Shown here: piece after piece, positions 1 through 5,191 of the stretch
Layout: each line of letters opens with the position of its first letter
How positions within the stretch are numbered: position 1 is the first letter of the stretch
NCBI GenBank assembly: GCA_002401055.1
Contig: NVRZ01000251.1
Span: 1 to 5,191, forward strand
Direction: 5' to 3'
Length of the DNA stretch: 5,191 bases
Source of the DNA: Bacteroidota bacterium
GTDB lineage: Bacteria; Bacteroidota; Bacteroidia; NORP154
Made by a program: the position numbers and the translations under genes
The notes under the pieces: generated by a model
Told to the model about the DNA's origin: nothing
Database searches by the model: none
What the model saw: only the letters and a program-made list of their open reading frames with translations

Positions 1-883
1 AATCCATACAGCCATTTGCATCGGTGACCGTTACCATGTATGTCCCCGTGTCCAGACCAGAAGCCATTGCCAATGTATCACCTGATGACCACATGAACGT
101 AAAGGAACCCGTTCCACCAGACCCAGAAGCAGTGACCGTTCCATCCATATCACCATTACAGGTGATATCAGTTGAACCTGTTATATTGGCAACAACAGCT
201 GGAGGATCAGATAACATAAAAGACCTTGCCGATACGCACCCCACACTATCCGTTATTGTAACAGTATAAGTTCCTGCGCATAGTCCTGTTGCAGGATTTG
301 TTGTTTGAGTAGAAGGGTCACTCCATTGATATGTAATAGGTGCTTTCAAATCTGAGTGTAAGGCCGTAATACTGCCATCACAAGCATTTGCACACATAGG
401 GGAAGTGGAATTGAAAGTAATTGGAGAACTTACAGCAACCTCATAACCCGAAAATGGTTGAGCCAAAGGAGATAAACCAGTACAGAATGCCGATCCTGAC
501 AGATAAGCTGTGGTATTTGCTGTTAATGCATATGTACCTGTGTCGGTTGGTGTTCCATAAACTAATCCACAGCCACTTGTTCCTCCAGGAAACCCACATG
601 ACACTGGGCTGCATCCATACGTTAAACCAGGTGGCAATCCTGTTAAACCGGTCAGAACTATGGAATCAATGGTACAACCAAGCGTATCCGTCGGCACAAC
701 CATCGTAAGAAGTTGCTCATAATAAACACATTGAATAGCTGGGGCAAACCCAACCGATGTATCTGGATAGATACCCGGGGACGTATATTGACCATCGGGT
801 ACACAAATCTGCCCGCTAACCTTTAAATTGGTAGAGGCAACACATAAAAATCCTAAAATAAAATAGCTTATTAATTTTCTCAT
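1..883 (-). CDS. Secreted SprB-repeat surface protein, N-terminal part (3' end outside window)
   Basis: The reading frame is open from an ATG at 883-881 to the left edge: 294 codons with no stop. Residues 1-25 look like a Sec signal peptide: MRK, a hydrophobic core (about 4-18), then cleavage near VSG/Q. Residues 26-150 form a Cys-, Gly- and Pro-rich region (CVPDGQYTSPGIYPD, TGLPPGLTYGCSP, CGFPGGTSGC) of a kind I recall at the start of other Bacteroidota secreted proteins. Two tandem repeats follow at about 164-216 and 242-292. Each runs from C-x-G/A-x-x-DG through a Y/F-x-W strand to GTY-x-VT-x-TD-x-x-GC, the pattern of the SprB repeat (PF13573) of gliding adhesins. The product is probably exported, and by analogy carries a C-terminal type IX sorting domain that is not visible here. 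It lies 77 bp downstream of rpmH on the same strand with no clear promoter. Exact role (adhesin, gliding, other) is unknown. Confidence 0.88.
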   Translation of the reverse strand, partial: MRKLISYFILGFLCVASTNLKVSGQICVPDGQYTSPGIYPDTSVGFAPAIQCVYYEQLLTMVVPTDTLGCTIDSIVLTGLTGLPPGLTYGCSPVSCGFPGGTSGCGLVYGTPTDTGTYALTANTTAYLSGSAFCTGLSPLAQPFSGYEVAVSSPITFNSTSPMCANACDGSITALHSDLKAPITYQWSDPSTQTTNPATGLCAGTYTVTITDSVGCVSARSFMLSDPPAVVANITGSTDITCNGDMDGTVTASGSGGTGSFTFMWSSGDTLAMASGLDTGTYMVTVTDANGCMD

Positions 884-960
884 AACTTGGGGGCTATCAA
901 AGTAGATAATTGAGAAAAATTAGCGATTATCCCGTTGGTATTCAGCTGGATAGAAAACGC

Positions 961-1125
961 TTACTTAGCTCTATTAGGTCTATATTCGTCCGATACAGTA
1001 AGCTTCTTTCTGCCCTTAGATCTTCTTCGCTTGATCACATCCTGGCCACTTACTGATGACATTCTTTCCCTAAAACCGTGCTTATTTTTGCGCTTTCGTA
1101 CCGATGGTTGGAAAGTTCTTTTCAT
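961..1125 (-). CDS. rpmH: 50S ribosomal protein bL34
   Basis: Fifty-four residues starting [21 protein letters not shown], followed by a basic tail with [12 protein letters not shown]. This is the unmistakable bL34 signature: KRTFQPS, KHGFR and the GRKKL motif. bL34 is a small, highly basic protein of the large ribosomal subunit that binds 23S rRNA. The length suits the family (about 44-55 residues). I chose the ATG at 1125-1123. An in-frame TTG at 1146 would add seven residues, but it lies inside the promoter -7 box and the family begins at MKRTF. The leader is short and has no Shine-Dalgarno sequence. The usual rnpA partner is not the next gene; instead a secreted SprB-repeat protein follows in the same direction. 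Confidence 0.97.
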   Translation of the reverse strand: MKRTFQPSVRKRKNKHGFRERMSSVSGQDVIKRRRSKGRKKLTVSDEYRPNRAK

Positions 1126-1143
1126 ATCTAAAAATTTAGGATG

Positions 1144-1173
1144 CAAAGGTAATTATTTTTTACGTAATTCAAA
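1144..1173 (-). promoter_or_regulatory. Bacteroidota-type promoter of rpmH
   Basis: Read on the minus strand, TTTG (1173-1170) is followed by an 18-bp spacer and then TACCTTTG (1151-1144). This fits the Bacteroidota housekeeping-sigma consensus TTG - about 17-19 bp - TAnnTTTG. The predicted start of transcription is near 1137-1140, leaving a leader of roughly 12-15 nt before the rpmH ATG. The location, directly upstream of a highly expressed ribosomal gene, supports the call. It is a sequence match only; no transcript data were available. Confidence 0.75.
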
Positions 1174-1190
1174 TTTTTAAAAACGTAATT
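1162..1190. repeat. Direct repeat ACGTAATT spaced 21 bp in the divergent control region
   Basis: ACGTAATT occurs at 1162-1169 and again at 1183-1190, exactly 21 bp (two helical turns) apart. The left copy sits in the spacer of the rpmH promoter. The right copy overlaps the possible -7 box of the rightward gene. The spacing would suit two protein molecules bound on one DNA face, but the region is very AT-rich and chance is possible. Confidence 0.4.
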
Positions 1191-1193
1191 TTG
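1186..1193 (+). promoter_or_regulatory. Possible -7 box for the rightward membrane-protein gene
   Basis: TAATTTTG matches TAnnTTTG and ends four bases before the ATG at 1198. If used, transcription would begin at or within a few bases of the start codon, giving a leaderless or nearly leaderless mRNA. No TTG lies at the expected 17-19 bp upstream, so the match is incomplete. Confidence 0.35.
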
Positions 1194-1197
1194 ACCT

Positions 1198-1536
1198 ATG
1201 AGTGTGAGCGGGTTTCTGGATAAATTCAAGCGAAAATGGGGTATTTCTAGCTCGGTAGATATAATATTGATCTTGGTAGTATTTTCATTGGCGGGCATGT
1301 CCATTGTACAAGTAAGGGTCCCTGTTTTTAATTTGCTAGGACTAGAGGATGCAAATTGGGGTATCAAAACCCTTGTATACCTAGCAGTAGTATTTCCCGC
1401 TTATCAATTTTTCTTACTCTTTTACGGATTTATCCTAGGTCAATTTGGATTCTTCTGGGAAAAAGAGAAAAAAATGGGAAGGTGGATTATGAATTTACTA
1501 TCGAAAAATTCTTCTTCAAAGAAATCCGATAGCTGA
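1198..1536 (+). CDS. Small two-helix membrane protein, DUF6787-like
   Basis: A 112-residue protein with a short basic N-terminus (KFKRKWG at 9-15) and two predicted membrane helices at about 19-40 and 57-80. Then comes a conserved-looking juxtamembrane motif GQFGFFWEKEKKMGRW (81-96) and a Ser/Lys-rich polar tail. The order K-R-x-WG, helix, short loop, FPAYQ helix, GQF-x-FFW-x-x-EKKM matches what I remember of the DUF6787 family, seen mainly in Bacteroidota; members are sometimes auto-annotated as prolipoprotein diacylglyceryl transferase-like. I see no Lgt catalytic signature, so I assign no enzyme activity. It is transcribed away from rpmH. Its last 97 bases overlap the antisense 3' end of rsmG. 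The start follows a possible promoter box by four bases, with no Shine-Dalgarno sequence. Confidence 0.85.
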   Translation: MSVSGFLDKFKRKWGISSSVDIILILVVFSLAGMSIVQVRVPVFNLLGLEDANWGIKTLVYLAVVFPAYQFFLLFYGFILGQFGFFWEKEKKMGRWIMNLLSKNSSSKKSDS

Positions 1537-2096
1537 GTTTTACTTGCTCCCTTATCGATCTTGTTCAAACCAAGCTCATCACCTCTCAGGCTAATTAATC
1601 CGTTTGACAGATTATTTATTTGATCTTTAGCAATCAAGCCTTTTGAATAACCGATAAGTTTAGGCAAGTCCCCAACAGCTCTAGCTAGAATAAAGTGGTA
1701 CTGCCCCTTTAATTCCTCTGCTCGCACACACTCTGAAGTCGTGTTAGTAAGGTCCAATACATCTATAATATCTTGCACAACCATTATCTTCTTTGCAATG
1801 GAATCCACCAGATGGAAATGACAATCTTCAATATATATGGCCAATGGAATACCTGGCAACCCGCCACCTGTTCCAATATCCAGGAATGTTGTTCCACTCT
1901 TGAACCTGAACGCTTTTGCAATTGATAATGAATGAAGAATGTGTCTTATATAAAGATTGTCAATGTCCTTTCTAGATATAAGATTGATTTTTCCATTCCA
2001 TTCTTTGTAGAGCACACCTAATCGCCGAAATCGATCTATTTGAAGCTTGGTGAGATCGGGAAAATATTTGAGCAGAATAGAATGGTCAGTGTTCAT
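1440..2096 (-). CDS. rsmG: 16S rRNA (guanine527-N7)-methyltransferase RsmG
   Basis: A 218-residue Rossmann-fold, SAM-dependent methyltransferase that makes m7G527 in the 530 loop of 16S rRNA; loss of this enzyme is known to give low-level streptomycin resistance. Visible family marks are EWNGKINLISRKD (32-44), the RHILHSL segment (51-57), the SAM-binding loop FLDIGTGGGLPGIPLAI (71-87), the acidic VDS at 97-99 after the next strand, the ARAV motif (138-141) and LISLRGDEL (167-175). The C-terminus DFFEEEFFDSKFIIHLP also resembles Bacteroidota homologues, so the full frame is probably genuine. The length is slightly above the usual 205-215. The ATG at 2096 lies 17 bp after the sigma-factor stop codon, so it is probably co-transcribed with that gene. 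Its last 97 bases are antisense to the convergent membrane-protein gene. Confidence 0.95.
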   Translation of the reverse strand: MNTDHSILLKYFPDLTKLQIDRFRRLGVLYKEWNGKINLISRKDIDNLYIRHILHSLSIAKAFRFKSGTTFLDIGTGGGLPGIPLAIYIEDCHFHLVDSIAKKIMVVQDIIDVLDLTNTTSECVRAEELKGQYHFILARAVGDLPKLIGYSKGLIAKDQINNLSNGLISLRGDELGLNKIDKGASKTQLSDFFEEEFFDSKFIIHLPIFFSFSQKNPN

Positions 2097-2113
2097 AAAT
2101 CTACACTGTGCTT

Positions 2114-2725
2114 CTAAATCTTATCCTCCACGTTTTTGAGAACGTTGTAAAGAAACTCACGCGCTCTAAACAATTGGGCCTTCACCGTTCCCAGTGGTAT
2201 ATCCAACTTAACGGCAATTTCCTCATAAGAGAGCTCCTTGAAGTAGCGTAATTCTACGAGCGTTCTGTACCTTGGTTTTAGCTTTTTAACGAGTTCGTGG
2301 AGCATTTTAATCTTCTGCTTCTTTACGAACTTTTCCTCCGGGTCGAGCATATCGGATTTGAGATGTATGGATGACTCATGGCCATCCTCAGTCTCTTGCC
2401 TCCTGTCAATGGAAAGCATCTTTTTCTTTTTCCTCCTGATAAAGTCTATACAATTATTCGAAGCTATTTTAAAAAGCCAAGTACTAAACGCAAAGTTCGG
2501 AGTGTACTGATGCAAATTCTTAAAGGCCTTACCAAAAGCCTCTATGGTCAAATCATCTGCATCATCTTTGTTGTTGACCATCTTAAGCAGAAGAAAATAA
2601 ATAGAGTCTCTATAACGCTCCATTAAGCCTGCGTAAGCTTTTTGATCACCACCAATGGCCAGCTGAACTAGCCTGTAATCATGCTGCGCCTTATCAGATA
2701 AATGACTTTCTGAATCTAATTCCAT
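2114..2725 (-). CDS. ECF-type RNA polymerase sigma factor (sigma-70 family, RpoE-like)
   Basis: A 203-residue two-domain sigma factor. Region 2 covers about 25-100: AYAGLMERYRDSIYFLLLKM, then the core-binding DDADDLTIEAFGKAF, then the -10 recognition segment FSTWLFKIASNNCIDFIRRKKKK. A charged linker (about 101-135) leads to region 4 (about 140-195), whose helix-turn-helix is LSYEEIAVKLDIPLGTVKAQLFRARE. No region 1.2 or 3 is present, which is the ECF architecture. Its ATG overlaps the end of the glycosyltransferase gene by 10 bp, implying translational coupling. RsmG follows after 17 bp. No anti-sigma gene with a membrane or zinc-finger domain adjoins it. This close-to-housekeeping type appears widely conserved in Bacteroidota as far as I recall. 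Its regulon cannot be read from the window. Confidence 0.93.
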   Translation of the reverse strand: MELDSESHLSDKAQHDYRLVQLAIGGDQKAYAGLMERYRDSIYFLLLKMVNNKDDADDLTIEAFGKAFKNLHQYTPNFAFSTWLFKIASNNCIDFIRRKKKKMLSIDRRQETEDGHESSIHLKSDMLDPEEKFVKKQKIKMLHELVKKLKPRYRTLVELRYFKELSYEEIAVKLDIPLGTVKAQLFRAREFLYNVLKNVEDKI

Positions 2726-3837
2726 TGGGGCCTTTTATAGAAGATATTTGACAGTGCGGCAGAAAAATTAAAGACTGATATGAACAGTTCCAATATGGGC
2801 GAAAATAACAATAAATCTATCTCTCCCAACTTAAACATACATTTTTTAAGAACAAGGTATTGTGCACTATACTTTAAGAAAATCAATACTAGCAACAAGG
2901 TGTTTATCTCCGAAAGGAGAAGAAACCAGAAGGTTGTTATATAAAAGACCACTAAGCTCGAGTGAAAACTCACCAACATTAGCTTCTGATTAAACGTGTA
3001 ATTGCCGCCGGTAGTATAATGTCTTCTTTTCTGAAGAAACCACTTCACCATATTCTCTGGTGCTTTTGAGAATGTTGTGCAATCTTTTCCTATTTCAACA
3101 ACAATATTTTCTGCGGTTGCCACTTCACTGATGAATAAATCATCGTCACCTGATACAATATGCCCATGGCTTGAGAACCCTTTATTTTCAACAAACAAGG
3201 CTTTTCTATAAGCGAGATTCCGACCAACACCCATATAAGGGTTGCCATTTAATGCAAAAGAAAGGTATTGAAGAGCCGTGTTAAATATATCATACCTCTG
3301 AACTAAGTTAAGAATCCCATCTTCCCTTTGAAAAGGACTATATCCGAGCACCACATCCTTCTCCGCAGATAGGTTCCTTACCATATTCTTAATCCAATTA
3401 GACCCGACAGGTGAACAATCTGCATCTGTTAACAGAAGAACATCGTGCGTTGCACTGGCAATCCCAATCGTGAGCGCCTCCTTCTTGCCTCCACTAGCAT
3501 TTTCAGATGATGAAACAGTAACTACTTTGAGATTTGTATACCGATTTTGAAAGGTCAACAGGACTTTTGAAGTATTATCAGAGGAATCGTCGTTGACCAC
3601 TATAACTTCAAAGTCAAAGTAGTTTTGCTCCAAAATGCCCGATAAATGTAAATTTAGATTTAGTTCCTCATTTTTGGCGCAGATTACAATAGATACCGAA
3701 GGCCAGGTTTCTCTATCATTATCAGGAGATTTATACTCACCTAATTTGTTAAAAATCCGGAGATAATACCAGAGTTGAATCAACACGCTTATTGTGAGCG
3801 CCAGGCTTAAACAAAAATCAATGTTTGGTTCAAACAT
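2716..3837 (-). CDS. Membrane-anchored family 2 glycosyltransferase
   Basis: A 373-residue GT2 enzyme of inverting GT-A fold. It has an N-terminal membrane helix (about 7-27) and a cytosolic catalytic domain (about 46-240). The domain shows SIVICAKNE (49-57), the nucleotide-binding VVNDDSSDNT (80-89), the metal-binding DxD as LLTDADC (135-141), and the acceptor/catalytic-base acidic motif SGDDDLF (229-235). QKRRHYTT (269-276) sits where processive GT2 enzymes have Q/RxxRW; here the last position is His. Two or three further helices fill about 285-365. This layout resembles polysaccharide or glycolipid synthases that act at the inner face of the cytoplasmic membrane using a nucleotide sugar. 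Donor and product are unknown. It is the first gene of a leftward cluster with a sigma factor and rsmG. AAGG lies about 12 bases before the ATG, and the start codon lies in a perfect hairpin. Confidence 0.9.
   Translation of the reverse strand: MFEPNIDFCLSLALTISVLIQLWYYLRIFNKLGEYKSPDNDRETWPSVSIVICAKNEELNLNLHLSGILEQNYFDFEVIVVNDDSSDNTSKVLLTFQNRYTNLKVVTVSSSENASGGKKEALTIGIASATHDVLLLTDADCSPVGSNWIKNMVRNLSAEKDVVLGYSPFQREDGILNLVQRYDIFNTALQYLSFALNGNPYMGVGRNLAYRKALFVENKGFSSHGHIVSGDDDLFISEVATAENIVVEIGKDCTTFSKAPENMVKWFLQKRRHYTTGGNYTFNQKLMLVSFHSSLVVFYITTFWFLLLSEINTLLLVLIFLKYSAQYLVLKKCMFKLGEIDLLLFSPILELFISVFNFSAALSNIFYKRPQWN
3821..3837 (-). other. Perfect inverted repeat enclosing the glycosyltransferase start codon
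   Basis: Seven bases, ATGTTTG, are exactly complementary to CAAACAT across a three-base loop. On the mRNA the AUG itself forms the base of the stem, so the fold would hide the start codon. It could equally be a DNA-level palindrome or chance. The stem is mostly A-U, so stability is modest. Confidence 0.5.
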
Positions 3838-3853
3838 ATATCTAATAATCCTT

Positions 3854-3861
3854 CAAATTTA
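3854..3861 (-). promoter_or_regulatory. Possible -7 box for the glycosyltransferase/sigma/rsmG cluster
   Basis: On the minus strand TAAATTTG matches TAnnTTTG and ends 16 bp before the ATG at 3837, giving a predicted leader of about 10 nt. A TTTG lies only 11 bp upstream and the next TTG 25 bp upstream, so no -33 element has the normal spacing. The box also lies inside an imperfect inverted repeat (CCTT ... AAGG, 3850-3864). This is a weak call, based on one element only. Confidence 0.35.
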
Positions 3862-3906
3862 AGGATCTATCTCAAAGCCTTATGAGCAATCTTTCATTCC
3901 AATATA

Positions 3907-3914
3907 TATCTTTG
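3907..3914 (+). promoter_or_regulatory. Possible -7 box of tgt
   Basis: TATCTTTG matches TAnnTTTG and ends 32 bp before the tgt ATG, predicting a leader of roughly 25-28 nt. No TTG is found 17-19 bp upstream. The leader contains a small inverted repeat, GTGA-ACCC-TCAC (3927-3938). No AGGAGG-like site precedes the ATG. Confidence 0.45.
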
Positions 3915-3946
3915 GAGCGTAGCGAAGTGAACCCTCACATGATATT

Positions 3947-5077
3947 ATGAAGTTCTCCCTGATAAAAGAAGACCTTAAGTCAAATGCACGAATGGGTGAA
4001 TTGGAAACGGATCATGGTTTGATAAAAACTCCTTTTTTCGCTCCAGTTGGAACGCTGGCTTCTGTCAAAACCATTCACACCCGTGAGTTGAAAGATGATA
4101 TAAACGCACCCATGATACTTGGGAATGCCTATCACCTTTACCTGCGTCCAGGATTAGATATTATCAAAAAGGCAGGGGGTATTCACAAGTTTATAGGTTG
4201 GGAAAGGCCAATATTGACAGATAGTGGAGGATACCAGGTTTACTCCCTATCAGCAAATCGAAAGATATCTGAAGAGGGTGTTTCATTTCAGTCACATATT
4301 GACGGTTCCAAACACTTTTTTAGTCCTCAATATGCCATCGACATACAGAGAGCTTTGGGTGCGGATATTATTATGGCTTTTGATGAGTGTACGCCCTACC
4401 CTTGTGAATATGAATATGCCAAAGATTCTATGGCGCTTACTCATAACTGGCTTAAACTTTGCTGCGAACACTTTGATAACACGGATCCTGTTTATGATTA
4501 TTCTCAAACGTTATTTCCAATAGTGCAAGGAAGCGTTTTCAAAGATCTAAGAATTGAATCAGCTGAGTACATTGCCAAAATGGATAGGGAGGGTAATGCT
4601 ATTGGCGGACTATCGGTTGGAGAGCCGCATGAGATGATGTATGAAATGACTGCAGAAGTTTGCAACATACTGCCTAAGTCTAAACCTAGATACTTGATGG
4701 GAGTTGGCACGCCAGCTAATATTCTTGAATCAATAGCGTTGGGTGTAGATATGTTTGACTGTGTGCTTCCAACCAGAAATGGTAGAAATGGAATGCTATA
4801 TACTCAAGAAGGAGTTATAAATATAAAAAATGAGAAGTGGAAAGAGTGCATGGACCCTATTGATGTGAATGAGAATACCTTTGTGGATAGCTCATATACT
4901 TTGGCTTATCTACGACACCTATTTATGTCCAATGAATTCTTGGGCAAACAAATTGCCAGCATACACAACCTGGGCTTTTATATGTGGCTTACTAAAGAGG
5001 CAAGAAAGCATATTGAGAAGGGTGATTTTGCACAATGGAAAAACAAAATGGTGCCTAAACTTGAATCCAGACTGTAG
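3947..5077 (+). CDS. tgt: tRNA-guanine transglycosylase (queuosine pathway)
   Basis: This 376-residue TIM-barrel enzyme swaps guanine-34 for preQ1 in the anticodon of GUN tRNAs (Asp, Asn, His, Tyr), a step of queuosine synthesis. Catalytic and binding residues are in register with the Zymomonas enzyme: D92 in LTDSGGYQ (general base; D102), D146 and C148 in FDEC (D156, C158), Q194 in IVQGS (Q203), GGLSVGE at 220-226, and the nucleophile D271 in DMFDCVLPTRNGRNG (D280). C148 and V224 are the bacterial preQ1-type residues rather than the eukaryotic queuine-type ones. The structural zinc site is not intact: the three Cys positions are E309, T311 and D314, while the His ligand H340 remains. I recall this as common in Bacteroidota. 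Length and both ends fit the family (start MKF, end KMVPKLESRL). It is transcribed divergently from the glycosyltransferase gene. Confidence 0.97.
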   Translation: MKFSLIKEDLKSNARMGELETDHGLIKTPFFAPVGTLASVKTIHTRELKDDINAPMILGNAYHLYLRPGLDIIKKAGGIHKFIGWERPILTDSGGYQVYSLSANRKISEEGVSFQSHIDGSKHFFSPQYAIDIQRALGADIIMAFDECTPYPCEYEYAKDSMALTHNWLKLCCEHFDNTDPVYDYSQTLFPIVQGSVFKDLRIESAEYIAKMDREGNAIGGLSVGEPHEMMYEMTAEVCNILPKSKPRYLMGVGTPANILESIALGVDMFDCVLPTRNGRNGMLYTQEGVINIKNEKWKECMDPIDVNENTFVDSSYTLAYLRHLFMSNEFLGKQIASIHNLGFYMWLTKEARKHIEKGDFAQWKNKMVPKLESRL

Positions 5078-5100
5078 ATGAACTTATCTAAAGATTTTCT

Positions 5101-5191
5101 TCAGGCCTGCAAAATGGCCTTTTTCGCCATATTTGCAGCCATTTTATCACGCGTAAGCGTGGTTATGCATTCAAAAATATCTTTAACCTGA
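5101..5191 (-). CDS. Possible C-terminal end of a convergent gene, truncated by the window edge
   Basis: On the minus strand a frame stays open from the right edge to a TGA at 5103-5101. It gives 29 residues (QVKDIFECITTLTRDK, then MAANMAKKAILQA) of Lys/Ala-rich, amphipathic helical character, as in many cytosolic protein tails. It would converge on tgt with 23 bp between stop codons. I do not recognise a family. The opposite strand also holds a short frame (ATG at 5078, directly after the tgt stop, to TGA at 5191; 37 residues, hydrophobic). I judge that frame more likely to be the antisense shadow, but the evidence on either side is thin. Confidence 0.4.
   Translation of the reverse strand, partial: QVKDIFECITTLTRDKMAANMAKKAILQA
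5103..5136. terminator. Hairpin region after tgt, possible terminator
   Basis: Two competing stems can form. AGGCC (5103-5107) pairs with GGCCT (5116-5120) across an 8-base loop and runs into T5120-T5124, like a weak intrinsic terminator for tgt. Alternatively GCAAAATGGC (5109-5118) pairs with GCCATATTTGC (5126-5136) as 10 bp with one bulged A, with a CTTTTTC loop. Its position 25-60 bp after the tgt stop is right for termination. If the minus-strand frame here is a real gene, the structure lies within its coding end. Confidence 0.4.

Noticed and set aside
24..708. Rightward open frames at 24-269 and 421-708
   Set aside because: They are antisense to the continuous leftward frame, which has a signal peptide and SprB repeats. 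Their translations show no recognisable domain.
898..904. TACTTTG upstream of the SprB-repeat gene as a promoter -7 box
   Set aside because: It is one base short of TAnnTTTG, lies only 14 bp from the ATG and has no TTG at proper distance.
1126..1146. N-terminal extension of rpmH from an in-frame TTG at 1146
   Set aside because: The TTG is part of the promoter -7 box (TACCTTTG), so it lies upstream of the likely transcript start. Family members begin at MKRTFQPS.
1198..1536. Prolipoprotein diacylglyceryl transferase (Lgt)
   Set aside because: Homologues may carry this automatic label, but the protein has two helices and 112 residues. Lgt has about seven helices and a conserved H-G-G-L type signature that is absent here.
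2378..2626. Rightward open frame of 82 codons
   Set aside because: It is antisense to the conserved region 2 and linker of the sigma factor and has no recognisable features.
3838..3946. preQ1 riboswitch in the leader upstream of tgt
   Set aside because: I looked for a preQ1-I type stem-loop followed by an A-rich tail. Only a 4-bp GTGA/TCAC stem is present, without the conserved loop or pseudoknot sequence.
4224..4710. Open frames at 4224-4523 (+), 4292-4507 (-) and 4504-4710 (-)
   Set aside because: All lie inside tgt, whose motifs run without a break across the region. They are shadows of its coding sequence.
1..5191. Mobile element, CRISPR array, tRNA or rRNA, defence system
   Set aside because: I found no transposase or integrase motifs, terminal inverted repeats, regularly spaced repeats or tRNA/rRNA-like sequence. 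The gene content is mostly core.

Overview
The window reads as a chromosomal segment of a Bacteroidota bacterium, most likely Flavobacteriales-like; the genus cannot be told from the sequence. Four things point there. There is a secreted protein with SprB-type repeats, as in type IX secretion/gliding bacteria. A small membrane protein resembles DUF6787, which I recall as confined to Bacteroidota. The Tgt lacks the usual zinc cysteines, as I recall for this phylum. Promoter-like boxes match the Bacteroidota -7 consensus TAnnTTTG rather than TATAAT. DNA is AT-rich, spacers are short, and Shine-Dalgarno sequences are weak or absent, which is also normal for the phylum.

Layout. Bases 1-883 (-) are the N-terminal 294 codons of a secreted SprB-repeat protein that runs off the left edge. 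Upstream of it, in the same direction, is rpmH (bL34, 961-1125 -), with the best promoter of the window at 1144-1173. A compact 72-bp divergent region separates rpmH from a two-helix membrane protein (1198-1536 +). That gene converges on rsmG and overlaps its 3' end by 97 bp. A three-gene leftward cluster follows, in transcription order: a membrane-anchored family 2 glycosyltransferase (2716-3837 -), an ECF-type sigma factor (2114-2725 -) and rsmG (1440-2096 -). The first two overlap by 10 bp and the last two are 17 bp apart. A 109-bp divergent region at 3838-3946 leads to tgt (3947-5077 +). The last 114 bases hold a hairpin and probably the tail of a convergent gene that enters from the right.

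Functionally most of the window is housekeeping: a ribosomal protein, an rRNA methyltransferase (m7G527 of 16S rRNA) and a tRNA-modifying enzyme (queuosine). A regulator, an envelope glycosyltransferase and a surface protein are added to this. Putting the sigma factor between the glycosyltransferase and rsmG suggests co-transcription, but gives no proof of a shared pathway.

I see no mobile element, CRISPR array, RNA gene, defence cassette or clearly new multi-gene system. The points most worth a second look are the Tgt zinc-site loss, the 97-bp coding-on-coding overlap, the rpmH divergent control region with its 21-bp-spaced direct repeat, a perfect hairpin enclosing the glycosyltransferase start codon, and the ambiguous coding strand at the right edge. 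No stretch longer than 300 bases lacks a gene.
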